DNA from: Cyanophora paradoxa
Lineage: Eukaryota > Glaucocystophyceae > Cyanophorales > Cyanophoraceae
Assembly (NCBI GenBank): GCA_004431415.1
Contig: QPMI01000154.1
Span: 36,286-100,285 of the forward strand
Length of the DNA: 64,000 nucleotides
Direction: 5' to 3'
Below, one piece after another: positions 21,264 to 34,700 of the stretch (position 1 is its first letter; each line of letters begins with the position of its first letter). Both the position numbers and the translations under genes were made by a program. The notes beneath the pieces are model-generated. The model was not told the origin of the DNA. It saw only the letters and a program-made list of their open reading frames with translations, and did no database searches.

Positions 21264-24200
21264 GCCCCCCTCCCGCCCCCCTCTTTAGAGCTCCCCGCCT
21301 CCACAAACGCTTCTAATGCTCCACTGCCCCCATCACCCCCACCCCACCCCACCCCGCCCACCCACCCGCCCCGGTGGGCCCTCAACCCCCCCCCCTCCCC
21401 CCTCCCGCCCTTCCCCCTCCCCCCTGTCCCCACCACTATCCCTGTGCTGGGCCTTTCTCACGGCGCGCCGCAGCGTCGTTCCCGGAGCTGGACGGCGCGG
21501 GGCTGGACGCGTACGGGGACCCCGGGGCCGTCGAGCGCCACGCCGCCCGCTTCGGGCAGGTGCAGTGTACCCCCAGCCTGCCGCCGGGCGCGGGGCGCCT
21601 CTCTGACGCGGGGCCGCGGGGCGGCGGCCTCGCAGGTGGTGCGCTCGGTGCACCGCGTGGCGGAGGAGCTCGGCGGCTCTGTCAACAAGGTCCTCCTCGA
21701 CGACAAGGCACGTGCACGCCCGCCCGCCCGGCCCGGCCTTACGCCCTTGCGCTTTCGGGGCCGTGGCTTACGCCCTTAGCTCCCATGGTTTGCGGCTGAC
21801 GGACTATGGCGGGGTTCCGGCGCAGGGGGCGTCGGCGATCATCGGGTTCGGGCTGCCGGGCGGCTTCGCGCACGAGGACGACGCGGAGCGCGCCGTGCGG
21901 GCCGCCCTCGCCCTCCAGGCCTGGTTCCGCGAGACCAACGCGCCCTTCGCCTGCGGCGTGCGCATGAGTCGACCCCGGCCCTAGGCCTAGGCCTCCCATC
22001 CGCAGCCGCCCGCCAACTCACTGCAATCAACGTTAACACTGCGGCGTTGTCAGATCGCGGCGGGGCGGACGTTCTGCGGGACCCTGGGCGCCCCCTGCCG
22101 CAAGGAATACGCCCTGGTACAAGCTATTTATAGTACAAGCGCCGCCGCGGCCGCCGTCCTCGCTGACTGTGATCATGACCAGATCGGCGATTCTGTGGTC
22201 CGCTGCGCTGATTATAGCGCAAGCGCCGCCCCGGCCTCCGGGATCCGCCCCCGCCCTCGCTGACTTTTATCGCTATGGCCAGATCCTGGCTGCGCGCCTC
22301 ATGGGCAGGGCGCGGGAGGCGATCGGGGCGGCCCAGGCGGCGGGGGCGGCTGGAGGCGGCCCGCCGCAGCTGCAGCTGCAGGAGGTGCTGTGCGACCGGA
22401 GCGTCGTGCAGGCGGCCACGGCCCGGGGGCGCTCGGCGGTGCGGCCCCCGCCCCCGCTCCGATCCGCCCCCGCCCCTCGCCCGCCCCTCGCACCGGGCGC
22501 GGCCGAGCGGCTCCGAGCGGGCGGGGCGGGGCCGGGGTCCCGGGGCGCAGGCGGCGCTCTTCGAGTTCGAGGCGCTGCCGGCCACGCGCGCCAAGGGCTT
22601 CGACGAGCCCCTGCCCGTCTACAGGCCCCGCGAGGCACCCTCGATCACGTCCCGCGGCGGCGGCGGCGGCGGCCTCGCCCCGTCCGCCTCCAACTCCCGC
22701 CGCCTCTCGGCCGTCGGCGACGGCGGCGGCCTCGTTCGCGCCGGATCTGGATCTGGATCGGGCGCGGCGGCGGCCACCCACCAGCACCCGGCCCCCCTGC
22801 TCGGCCGGTGCGCTGCAAGAGAGATAGCGAGGGCGGGGCGGGGCCGGGGAGGGGCGGCCGCGCCGCGCGCCGCGCTCCTGCTTCTTGATACTCGGGGCAG
22901 GGACGGGGAGCTGGCGGAGGCGACGGCGGCGGTGGAGGCGCTGGCGGCCGGCGGCCAGGGCTCGACGCTCGTGATCGAGGGCGAGGCCGGCGTCGGCAAG
23001 AGCCGCCTCCTCCTCGAGGTCCGCCGCGCCTGCGCCGCCACCGCCGTCCTCGTCCTCTCCTCCACCGCCTCCTCTGTCGAGGTCCGCCCCGCCCCGCCCC
23101 GCCCCGCCCCGCGCCATTCAATTTCTTCTTCTTTAAGTGGCTTAAGAACAACAACGTTAACAATATCAAATTTCTTATCTATTGTTGTATCGGTCGTAAT
23201 AATAAAACGCGCCCCCGCGCCCCGCGGCGCAGGAGGCGACGCCGCTGTGGGCGCTGCGCGGCCTGGTCGCGTCGGTGGCGGACGTGTCGAGCGAGGCGGC
23301 GCTGCGGGCCGACCTCGAGCGGCGGCGCCTCCTCACCGCCGCCGACGCGGCGCTCATCTGGCGGAGCCTCTTCGCGGGCGGGGGCGGGGGCGGGGGCGGG
23401 GGCGGGGCCGCCTCCTCCTCCGCCTCCGCCGCCGCCGCCGCTGCGCGGCAGCAGCTTGGGGACGGGAACGAGAGCGGGTCGACGTCGTACCGGGGCCGGG
23501 AGGCCTCGACGCGCCGCGGGATCTCCTCCTTCGGCGTCGGCCTCGTCACGAGCCTCGCCGCCGCCCTCGCCCGGTGCGCCCTAGGCCTCCCCTGCCCGCC
23601 GGCACCGCCTCGCCTCGCCTCGCCCCTGATGCGCAAGCGCTGGAAGGCTCGTGTTGGACCTGGAGCACTGGGGCGAGCCGGTCGCGGGGAGCGGGGGCGG
23701 GGGCGAGGAGGGCGGGCCGGCCGGCGCCCGCGTCGCAATGCTGCTCGAGGACTGCCACTGGCTCGACTCGTGCGCACGCGCACCCTTCGGAAGCTTAAGA
23801 AGCGCACCTCTTAGAGGCGGATACTACGTCGATTTTAAGCCCCGGCCCAAAATCATTCCCCAAGCCGACCCGGCGGCCCCGCGCACGCGCAGAGTCTCGT
23901 GGTTTGTGGTCCGCTGCATCCGTGACTCCTGTCCGAACCTTCTGGTCCGACCCCACCCATCCCCGCGCTCCCCGCGCTCCCCGCCCGCGCCTCGCGCCTG
24001 ACGCCCCCGGCCCCCCGCCGCCGCCGCCCGGCGCAGCTGGTGCTCACGGCGCGGCCAATGGCCGACCCGCCCCGCGACTTCCTCGTCCTCTCGGGGCGCC
24101 TCGAGGCGCCCTCGGGGCCGTGGCGGCGGCGGTGGCGGCGGCGGGCACTGAGGCCCCGGCGCCGGCGCCGCCATCGGTACCCGAGGCGGGCCCGACGGGC

Positions 24201-27200
24201 GGCGGCCTAGGCCTGCCGCCAGCGGGTCGGATGGGCGCCGCGCCCGATCCCGACGGGTCTCTGAAGCGCCGGGGGGCGGGGGCGGGGGCCCTCGGGGCGG
24301 GGGCGCGCCTCCCGCCGCTGCTGCCGGCCCCCTCCCGCGTCGCGCTGCTCCGCCTCGGCCCCATCGGCCGCCCCGCCGCCCACGCCCTCCTCATGGCCCG
24401 CCCCCGCCCCGCCCTGCCCGAACGCGGCCGTCTTCCGTCCCTGACGCTGCGACGCCCCCGCCCCGGCCCCGCGCAGGCCCTCTCGACCTCGATGTCGCTC
24501 ACGTGGCCGCCGGTGCGCGCGCGCCGCCGGACGCCCGGCGCGGCCCCCGGCCCCCCGGCCGACGCCATCCCGGCCCGCCTCGCAGGGCGCCGTCCACAGC
24601 GTCCTCGAGAAGGCCGCCGGCGGTCCGCTTCCGCTTTCCCGCGCCCAATGTATATATTGGGCGCTTTTCTGAGGGGCCGAGCGGGGCCGCGGCCGGGCGC
24701 GCAGTGCCGCTCTTTCTGGTGGAGCTCTGCCGGCAGTGCGCGACGGGCGGGAGCCTCCCCGCCGCCCCGGGCGAAGCCTTCCACGTCCCCGCCACGGCCC
24801 GCCCTGCCCCGCACAGCAAAGCGCCGCGTCTAGATTTAATCCCACGTCCGCACAACAGATCCAGCAGATCGCGCTGGCGCGGGCGGACCAGCTGCCGCCG
24901 GCGGCGCAGGCGGTGCTGAAGCTGCTTGCCGTCGTCGACGTCGGGGGCGGCTTCTCGTGCGAGCGGGCCCTCGCCGCCGACCCGGGCGGCCTCGGCCTGG
25001 GCCCCGGCCTGGGCCCCGCCGCCCTCCGCCGCGCGCTCCGCCAGCTCCGCCGCGCCGGCATCATCGCGGTGCCTTCGGATCCCCGTCGCCTTTGAAATCT
25101 GTCCCTGATTTGCCGATCATGAGCGGCCTCTGACTTGCTCGTCGAAGGAGGCTGCTTCCGGTGGCTCGGGCGCGGCGGTCCGCGTCGGTGCGCCCCCGAA
25201 GAACCCCCCCGACGTCGACTCTGGCGAGGATCCGGAGGACGACGAGGACGAGGAGCGCGAGGAGGGGGCGCATCCGGAGGGGGCCCGCTGGCCCCCGCTC
25301 GAGCAGCCCCTCTGCTTCCTCCACGCCCTCATGCGGTGCGCCGCGCCCTCCCCGCGGCTCAGCTGAAGCTTCCGAGCCTCCGCCGCCGCCGCCGCTGATC
25401 ATAGATCGCGCCGCGCCCTCCCCGCGACTTGGCTTAAGTTTAGGCTTATATAATTATAGCTTGGCTTTAGGCGTTAAAGGCCTTATAACTTATATATAAC
25501 TTAAGTTTAGGCTTAAGTTTAAGTTTATGCGACTTGGCTTAAGCCAAGGGCTTCCGGGCCCCCGCGGCTTAAGCTTCCGAGCCACCGCCGGCGCTGAGGC
25601 TCGCGCGCGGGGCGCTGAGCAGCGAGGCGGTGTACTGGGCGATCCCGTCGGATCTGCGGCGGGAGGTGCACGGGCGCGTGGCGCGCTGGCTCGAGGCCCG
25701 CCGCCCCGACGACTCGGCCGCCATCGCGTCCGCCCCAGACGCGCCCCGCCCGCCCGCCAGCTCGCCCCGCTCAGCCCGCGCCTCGCGCAGGCTGCACTGG
25801 CGGGCGGCGGGGGAGCCGGAGCGGGCGCTGGGGCACCTGGGGCGGGCGGGGCGGGCGGCCGTGCACGCCAACGCCCTTCCCGAGGCCCGCCGCCTCTTCC
25901 GCGAGAAGCTGGCCGCCCTCGACGCCGTCGCCGCCCGCGGCGGCTTTGCACGCGGCCCGGTCCGTGGACGTGGCCCGGCGGAGGCGCGGGTGGAGGCGCT
26001 GCGGCACCTCGCCCTCGTGGAGAACTACTCGGGCCACTTCGCGGCGGCCGGCGAGGCCGCCGAGGACGCCGCCGCCGCCATCGGCGAGCCCCTGCCCGCC
26101 TCCCGCATCGGGCCCGCCGCCGCCCTCCGTCCGCCCCCGGCCCCGCCTCCGAACCGAGCCAACCTTTCTTTCTCTCACCGAACGCGCGCGCGCATGGCTC
26201 TTGCTGCGGGTGCGGGCCGCGGCGCGGCGCGTGAAGGCGGCCTCGCGATCGGATCCGGTTCGAATCCGGGCGCGGCCGCACCGGCTGCACGCGCCGGAGC
26301 GGGGCGAGCTGCGGGAGGCGCTCCTGGAGGCGCTGCTGGTGGCGGGGGGGGGGGGGGGGGGGGGGGGGATGCGGGAGGGCTCCTTCGGGGGCCGCGGCGG
26401 CTTCCCCTGGGTCGCCCACGCCCTCACACGCGCCTACGAAGTCTCCGGTGCGCCCGTGCTAAGCTGCAGCTGCTGCCTATAAAAGCCGCGATCGCGTCGT
26501 TATATCAAGCGTGCGGGGTGCGCTCGTCGCATCGCAGAGGGCACGCCGCCCGAGCGCCTGCGCGCTGCCGACTGCCGGTGCGTGGCGGCGTGGTGGCCTT
26601 CCTTTCCCCCCGGCCCTCTGCGGTCGCGCCTCCTGAGCGCGAGGGCCCGGCGCGCAGCGTGCGGGCGAACTTCAGTACGCTGCTGGACATCGTCGGGCAC
26701 ACCGAGAGCGCCGCCGCCCTCCTCGCCCAGGTCCGCCTCGCCCAGGGGCCGGCCCGGCGAGCCGCGGCGCCGGCCGCGCGGGCGACGCCTGAGGGGCGCG
26801 CGCGGGCGCATTTGCAGGCGCGGGATCTGGCGGAGGAGCTCGACAGCGACCCGGGGCGGGCGGCGGCCGCCATGCACGGCGGCCTGCAGGCCTGCCGCGC
26901 AGGGGACTTCCCCGCCGGCGCCCGCCTGTGCGGCCCCGCCCCGCCCCGCTCCGCTCCGGACCGCATCTACGTTTTGATCTGCGCCTGCAGATTCCTGGGG
27001 GCGGCGTCGGTGGCGAGCCCGCAGCCGAACCAGCACGAGCTGCTGGCGACGGCGGCGCTGCCCCTCGCCCTCACGGGCCGCCTCGCCGAGGCGCGCCGCT
27101 GCTGCGAGGATGCCGCCGTCTTCGCCTCGCGCCTCGGCGCCGACGCCTACGGCGCCTACCTCCCCGCTCTCGTCGGGGCCCTCGCCGCCGCCCTCGCCGG

Positions 27201-28168
27201 CCGCGACGAGGCCGCCGCCGCCCACCTCCGCCAGGCCGAGCAGGTGAGGCCTACTAGGCTAGGCCCAGGCCTTGGATCTCCGGACCCGGATCCGCCCCTC
27301 CGACAGCGTGCGGGCAGGGCGGGGCGGAGAGCAGGGCGTGGTGGGTGCGCGAGATCGTGCGGGCGGTGCGGTGCCTGCTGGCGTGGCGCGCGGGGCGCGT
27401 TGAGGCGGCCCTCGCCGACGCCGAGGCCTGCGCTGCCACGTGGCGCGCCCGCGGCCCCGACGTCGACTGGGCCGCCGTCGGTGCGCGTGCACGAGCGCGC
27501 GCCCCACCGCATCTATACGCGGCGCCTCCTTTATACGCACCCGGCAGTGCTGCCCGCCATTCTGGTGGAGTTCAGCGTCTGGGCGCGGGCGCGGGCGGCG
27601 GCCGCCCTTGCGGCTGCGGCGGAGGAGGGGCCGAGGGGCGGCGGTCCCCTGGGGCCCTCCTCTGCTGGCGGCGGGCCGCCGGCTCGCGACGCGGCTCCGG
27701 ATCCGTGCACGCCGCCCCAGCGGCGGAGTGCGGCGAGCTCGAGGGCGGGAAGCGCGCGGGCTGGTCGGCGTTGACGTCTTCGTGGCCCCCGCGGAGGAGG
27801 CGGCGGGGGCGCTGCGGCGGGCGGAGCGTCTGGCGGAGGGCGTGCGGGCGCTGGCGGAGGCGACGTGCCGCAGGCGGCTGCCCTGCCTCCGCCCCTTCGT
27901 TGAGCTCGCCGGCGCCGAGCGGCCGGGCCTCGCCCCGCGCCGCCGCCTCGCCCGCCTGCGCGCCGCCGCCGACGCGTTCGCGCGCTTCGGCCTGCGCCCC
28001 TTCGAGGCCGCCGCGAGGCTCCGGCTGGCGCGGGCCGAGCCCGACGCGGCGGCGGCCGCGGCGGCCCTGGCGGCGGCGCGGCGCCTCGCGGCGGAGACGG
28101 GCGCGCGGGTGCCAGCCCTGGGGCGGCCCGCCCCGCCCCCGGGCGAGTTCGAGTCCACGTGGGTCTAA
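19638..28168 (+). CDS. Soluble adenylyl cyclase (ADCY10-like), C1-C2-NTPase-TPR
   Basis: ATG 19638 precedes a Gln-rich start. Exons 1 and 2 join at 19845/19921 to give AALFLDVSGFSGLARTLARS, the C1 metal-binding Asp motif. LNAYILQLVSRLHARGAEIL and FFAGDA supply the second Asp. HTGIGAGELHLYLLQGSDGA and ATGDDVVLSEEAHVLL complete C1. C2 includes IRDIIAVF, VVRSVHRVAEELGGSVNKVL, GASAIIGFGLPGGF and IAAGRTFCGTLGAPCRKEYA. The expected NxxxR reads ILAAR in this splicing, so the Asn appears to be Ile. A P-loop (GEAGVGKS, about 22980-23003) and Walker B-like MLLEDCHWLDS (about 23740) follow, then TPR-like helices such as LVENYSGHFAAAGEAAEDAA. Stop is TAA 28166-28168. Class III cyclases of this type are bicarbonate-stimulated and often ciliary. 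A GC-AG intron follows DDK (about 21706). Exons after 24 kb are approximate, and I cannot exclude two adjacent genes. Confidence 0.83.
21239..21263 (+). repeat. Poly(C) tract of 25 in a cyclase intron
   Basis: The tract lies in the intron between IRDIIAVF and ASFPELDG of the adenylyl cyclase gene. That intron also holds an AT-rich GAGATCTTCTCGAGATCTTC palindromic segment. Confidence 0.9.
26344..26368 (+). repeat. Poly(G) tract of 25 within the adenylyl cyclase gene
   Basis: If the flanking frames LREALLEALLVA and MREGSFGGRGGFPWVAHALT are both coding, the tract encodes polyglycine. Its exact length then decides the downstream frame, so the reading here is sensitive to sequencing error or slippage. 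Confidence 0.85.
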
Positions 28169-28758
28169 ATCTGACCCACGCTTCACGTGCGTGTCACTTA
28201 GTGAATGTTTAACTAGTGAACCCATATGCATTGTGTTTGGTCGGCGCCAGTAGTGGCACCAGTACTTGCCGCGCTTCTATATAGCTATATCTTCAATTTG
28301 TGATTACCTTGTTATCCTTAAAGTCAGATGTAATTATAAGATGCACGTGCCGAATTCGAAGTCATGGAGACAATTATTCTTTGTATTCGAGTATACGCAC
28401 TTCCTTCGAATTCGTATAGGTTTTATTCGGCGAGCTCTTCTTCTTCAAGCTTATAATTAATAAGCGCACACAAAGCAACCGGATTAGAGCTCGGCACTTA
28501 AGCTTGATTTAGTGCCGCGCCTCGTATGCACGCGTACTGGAGACATGCAAGCCACTCTGCTAAAGGTCTGGATTCGAACGTGCGAATTCCGATGCCGCGA
28601 AGGCAGCATGCGCATGGCTAGGGCTCTATCTAAATAATTACTAATCATAAAGCTGCACCTTGACGCTCACTGTTGATTACAGAGAAGAAGAAGTACAATT
28701 CGATTTCAACGAAATCGCAAGCGCTCCGTACAACGAATTGCAGGCAGTGCACGTGGTT
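28169..28758. other. Intergenic between convergent genes
   Basis: About 590 bases of low GC follow the cyclase stop and precede the 3' end of the membrane-protein gene. It includes TATATAGCTATA near 28278 and several GAATTC-like palindromes. No gene is seen. Confidence 0.5.
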
Positions 28759-31700
28759 CTAATTATCATTTAGTAAACCGTTGTACTGATGCTCTGGAAG
28801 CACTGATAGAGTGCTCGACATTCGGTTTGGGCCGATGGGGCGCAGGGGCCGGAAGCGCGAGCTGACTCTGCGATGGATGCTGCCGGCTGCGACTGGCTCC
28901 GGCTCCATATGCTTAGGATCCGGCTCGGGTTCGAACTCGCTTGGAGTGGGCTTCAAAGGCTCAACGGCATAAAGCAGGGTCCGCAGAGCCACAGCGAGCT
29001 GGAAGAAGAGCGTTGGGCGCATGGTTCGAATGTACCAGCTGATATCCTCAGAGGTCTCTTCTTTGTTTGCGATGTTCTCCTCGCGATCTTCGCTTTTTTC
29101 ATCCGGGTGGATGATTTCAATCAACTCGCGAAGGAATTCGTCGGGGCGTTCTTCTCGATCGCGAGATCCAAAATTGCTGAGCTTGCTTCTGCTCTTTTTG
29201 CTCTCTACTTCTCCTTGGCTCTCGTCCTGCACGCGTACGCGCCCTGGTCAATATTCCTCGATTGCATCTAGATCTAGATCTGGCCATAGGCGTTGGATTC
29301 GACACATCAATTACAATCGCACCGAATCAGCGTTCAGTTTCACGCCGCGATTAACTCCGAGCGCCGAGAGGAGAGCAAGAGTTGTATTCACAACTGTGCC
29401 GAGAATGCCGCTGAGACCGAACACCTGCAGGTATTTCCCATGTCATTATTGTATATTGTCATGATCAACACGGTAAAACTTTCCAGAAGGCGTAGAAAAA
29501 CACGAAGATTACTCACCGACACGCCCAAAAAGATGAAGACGAACAGCCCCGCAAGAAAAAGAGCGCTTCCGAGAATCTTGCCCCAATGAATGTGCCTGCA
29601 CCCACGAGCGGATTCCAAGAGCTCAAATTGCAATCAAATGCGAAGGAAATCAAATCAAATTGCAATCAAATTGCGACGCACGATATCCCTGCTTGAATCG
29701 AGAAAATGGAAGCTATTTGAGCGCACTCGTGAACGAACTGTTTCACCGCACCAAGTGGGTTTCTCTGCAGTTCGTCTTTCGCTCGCTGCAGCTCCATCGG
29801 TGTATTATCCTTGATCTCGTTTATGCCGAACTCGATGTCGGAAGTAGGGACGGACTCGGCACGACCCAAGTTTGAATTGATGTTCTCAATAATGGCGAGA
29901 TTCTTAAGCCAAATACTAGTCATTTTCCTCATCATGAAGTGATCGCTGGATTCGTCGCGACCCAGCCATTTGTCAAGCCGCTCCTCTAAATTGTCCCAGG
30001 ATTCCTTGTAGGATTCCAATTGTTGTTTGTCACGTTCGAGCGCATCCAAGCCATTCTCAGCGTTTTGTGCAGCCGGATTTGCAGAGCCATTCTGATCCGT
30101 TCGCGCCTCCAGATCCACTGCGACGCGGCAGCGGAGAGCAATCCAATTCTCGATCAGACCACAATTTCGTGATCAGATCGAGATTTACGAATACCATATC
30201 ACCTTTTTCGCGGAGCTCTATTGCATCACAGAGCAGATCAAGTACGTCGAGAATCGCTTTTTGTATGAGCTGCTGGTCTTCGCTCACATTCTGATCTGCC
30301 AACCTCTCGTTCTTCTTGAAATGACGGTAAAGAAGCGAGACGTGTGCAATAAGCGCGATAATCGCTAGCGACAGCTTAATATCGAATTAAACAAAAATCA
30401 CAGCCAATGCAAACTTGCCTGTTACAAACGGAGCGGTCTTTTCAGGCCGAATGATGACGCCTATTTTTATGCAGAAGGATCAGAAGTGAAGAGTGGTTGA
30501 ATTATTTTGTGATTTAGAATTATAAGCAGAAGGCACCGAGCAAAGCCCAGAGCCTGATTTCGATCAGGAACAAACGTGCGTGTGATACATGGCTTAGTTA
30601 TGTGTCGAGGGCCGATGGAGAACATTGCGTACGCGATTGCGGTGAGGATGATGGAAGTTCCGAGATACGAATATAGCCAAGCAAACGTTGTGGACTGGAA
30701 GTAAAACGATTGAAATTTGTTTTTGCATCTGTAAGGTTCCCATCTCTTATAGTAGACGTACAACCTGACCATTAAGCACGTCCAACGACGATCAGCACAG
30801 AACAAACAATTGCAACATGCAAATGCACGCGCACCGGGTCAGGCCAGATAGCTCTGCAATAACGCAAACGACCATACCCATAATAAACAGGAGGTGCGCG
30901 ATGTCAACTCCAGTGTCGCTCGAGAACCCCGCCTTGAAGCTGTCTGAAATTTCGTAGCCTCAGATATTATGAAGTACATCTGATATGAAGACGCACAGAA
31001 ATTGTATCTGTCCGTGTAGTACTCGTACGTAAACAAAGTGCCTCCAATACCGATGACAGGGATTGTGACGAAGAAGAGATGCATGACGAAGGTTCGAATA
31101 TTCATCCAGATGGACTCCAGAACATTTGTCCACCAGTTTAAACTCAAGATTGTGTTGGTCCACCATTGGCGGCGGAAGATGGTACGCAGAGCAAGCCGGT
31201 AGATGTATCCATGGGGGTCAAGCGCCCGGAGAGCGTTGCAGAATGACCGGTGCTCTTCTCCAGCATGGACGCTTCGCGCACTCGTACCCGCAAACGCATT
31301 CTTTTCTCTGTCCCACGATTTGGCGACACGGCCGATGATGGCAAGAGGGTGCGGGTGATCGGCCGCGACGGCCTCGGGGGCGCCCAAAGATAACAGATGT
31401 TGCCTTTTCATCAAGCGAAACCCGATGAAGCTTTCGTAGTCCATCCAGGCCTGAAAGCACCTTTCTCGCAGCCGAGGAAATCTCACGAGAGAATCAATGC
31501 CGTAGAACAACTCGTTCAAGCTGCTCTTCATGACTTTCTTTAAGTCCACGTAGTCCTTCTCGTCGGCTTTTGCTTCCCTCAACACATCTTCGACTGGATA
31601 GAACATGTCACGGATTGCTTTCCGCGCAGCATCAAGATGCGCAACGAGCTTCTTAGACTCGTCAGACGTTGCCGTCGAGTTTGGCGCCTCTGCTGTGTCC

Positions 31701-34700
31701 TCCTCGTAATCGCTCCTTGCGAGCAACACATCACAGAGCCCTTTACGGTCCAGGATCGTGCGTTTCAGCCAAGATTTAAAACGCCTGAAGAAGTATAATT
31801 ATTCACAGCAAATACGGGCGATATCGATGCATTTATGTATATGTACCTGTACATGAAATTCCAGAATAGAAGGACACATCCGGCGACGAGAACAAGCCAC
31901 AAAATTAGCAGGACTGCCAATGCCTGGAGCACAAATTCAAAATCCCCGAACGGCACTGGTCAAGAATCAGGGAAAACAGGCCATAGCATACCGGCTCTTG
32001 TTCTTGAAGAGAGTTCAGGAGGTGAAAAACATTTCGAGGCTACGTATATACATGCGCACCGGGCATCGTGATTAATTTGGATGCATTCGCATTACAGGAT
32101 GTTGATCGGATTCGCGAAAAACCAAGAGAGGATAATCACCGATGTAACGGGCTCGACGAATATATGAATCGCCTGCGCATCTTCCGCCACAAACCGATAT
32201 GTCTCAAAGCCGCCGTCATCCTTCCCTGTCTTGTAGATGACCCAGCCTGAACGGATTCGATTTCGATGACAAATGCAATGAAGAACTGGAAAAGAATGGG
32301 GAAGTCAGTCCACGACCGACCTTCATCAGGAAACTGAAGTGTCTGCACTCGTGTGTCAAGTCCACTATTACAGTCACATACATCGTAATCACAACGCACC
32401 ACGTGCAAGTATCGAAAAAAGCGCTCTAAGTATTCGAGCGACTGTTCGGTTCCAGGATCCGGAAATGGAATTGAAAGCGATACTGGGAAGCGCATTTTTA
32501 CGGGCTCCAATACTCCAACAGAGAGCCAAGCGATATTTGCTGGTCCCAGTTTCTCGTAACCCGGGCGCACGACCTGCACAACTTGAATGCACGAAACTTG
32601 TAACATCGCTATGCATGCAAATCATATTAATTGCGAACCCACATCCAGGTGCCGTTGAAGATAGGTACGTCCAACTCGAGGAAATCTACAAACAAATCAT
32701 ATCACGCCATGCATGCGGTCACAGCTTGCCTCGCTATCGCAAGGCTCACCAAATGTGGCTTCTGGTTTTATGACTGCTCGCAATGCGTCGATCTCATTTT
32801 GAGGAATTCTGTTCACTTGTGAGCATTCACAGCTCGAGCTCTATTTGTTGGGGCCTAGTACTCATAGCTTGGGGTGCGTTTTGTAAAACCTCTAGTAATA
32901 AATCAAATGCTTTCAATATTCTGAATCGAATGTTAATCGAATGCTTTAAGTTTATATAACTACCTCCAAGGATACTGCTCCGGTAGAAGGATGTAATCCT
33001 GCAACGCGGAATCTTTTCCTTGTGTTCCCACTCGTCTGGCTTGCCCACTCGCGTAGTCAAAATAGACTCCTGCAAACACGTGTCAGCAGTTTGCACAGCT
33101 AAGGTGCACGTGGGGACCGGAATTAAAAGGAAGCGCATATATACGCACCAGCCTCGATTTGCACTCGGGGATCGAGGACGCTACTTTGAGTTTCCGCAGA
33201 GCTATTCGTACTAGTACTGCTCGCTTCCAATTCAGAGCTCGCGATGGCAACTGGCCATTCGAGCTGAACATCAGCGACCCTCGTGTCGCACGATCGCTGC
33301 TTTCCTTTCTCAGTCCCAAGAGAAATGTGGCAAGACGAATTTCGGCTTTCAAAATCCGCTGTCTCCGCAAGAAGGCATAGATTACGAGAGACGCATGTGG
33401 GCGAAGAAATGCATGCATCGAACTGATCATGAAAGTTGTTTTGTCAAGCCTTTGAGATAGCTGTGGGTTCGACGTCCAAAAAGCCACTAACCGGCTGACG
33501 TATGTGGAGAGTAGACTCCTGGGTCACCGTGATAAATGCGTTTGTAAGTCTTGAAGCTGTGGAGATGAAAATGAAACTCTTTTCCGTGTCTGTGATGCTG
33601 AGGCTAGGGCTTGAGATGCCAGCGCTAGCCAGGCTTGTTGCAGCGAGTTTCAAGCAGTCCAGTTTGATTGACATATCAGGCCCTGCAGATATTGGTTTTT
33701 TTACGCAAAACATACATATCGTATTCTTTGCGAAGGCGCACATACCTCGGAGCTGAAGAGCGTGCATCTGCAGATTTCCAGAACATACATTTGGGTTTCT
33801 TTCATCGTATCGAGCGTTTGTTCTGACCCGTAGTCCGATCTGAACAGTTCTGAGACTCACAAAATCGCAGTTGACAATGTCAACAACTTTTTAAGCACCT
33901 GATTGATCTGGCGGACGGTATCGGGCAAAGTGGTTGAAGCTAGCGACATTGAGGGATATTTTCCTAGATCCCGGCGCATGCACATTCAGGAAGAGATTAA
34001 AGTTATGACGTGAGGACGCCATTATTTCGAACCCGTGTGCGATGAGACAGTAATGTCGCAACGCCAATTCCAGTACTCTCGTGTGAATCGTCCCTCCGAA
34101 TTAGAGGCGCGTTGCCAACGTTCACGGCCGCGGACTTCTCGCCGTTCACGCATGTTCTGGAGTTTCAAAATTTAAAGCGAGTCAATTAGCATACGCATTG
34201 ATCCGCACGCGTGGTCCGAGAGCCGACGCACTTCAATCAAGTAAGTTGCTTTTGAGCCGGACTGCACGAAAGTCGGCGGCGGGTTCCGGAAGCCGAGAGC
34301 CCAGAGCCGAGGCTCGTGAATTCTTGTCGATATCTTCACAGCTCCCGAAGGCACGGAACTGTCCGGAAACGCGTGAAAGTATACTGCGCAGCTGTCGATC
34401 CTCATGTCCAGAAGGGCGTCCAAAGCAAAGCCGGATTCTGATTCTCCCGGCGCTTGAAAGACAGAGACGTAATTGACCTGGAAAGCCCGCTCGCGCAGAA
34501 GGTAAATTGCCAACAATATCTGGTGCAAGAGATGAGATTCACAGTGGCCTCGTATTCGCAGTATTAACTCATCATGGCATGGCCATGATAGCTATAGTAC
34601 TTGCCGTGATAATGAGAGCGATGACGGTGTACAACTGTCTGCGCTTCTTGCCTGCATTTGTGAAAACCGCGTCTCGTACCTGCCCGCGCACGGCCGCTCA

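Noticed and set aside
19638-28168. Splitting the adenylyl cyclase region into several genes
   Set aside because: The order C1, C2, P-loop NTPase, TPR-like helices is the known ADCY10 layout on one strand with compatible phases. Evidence for a break was not found, although it is not excluded.
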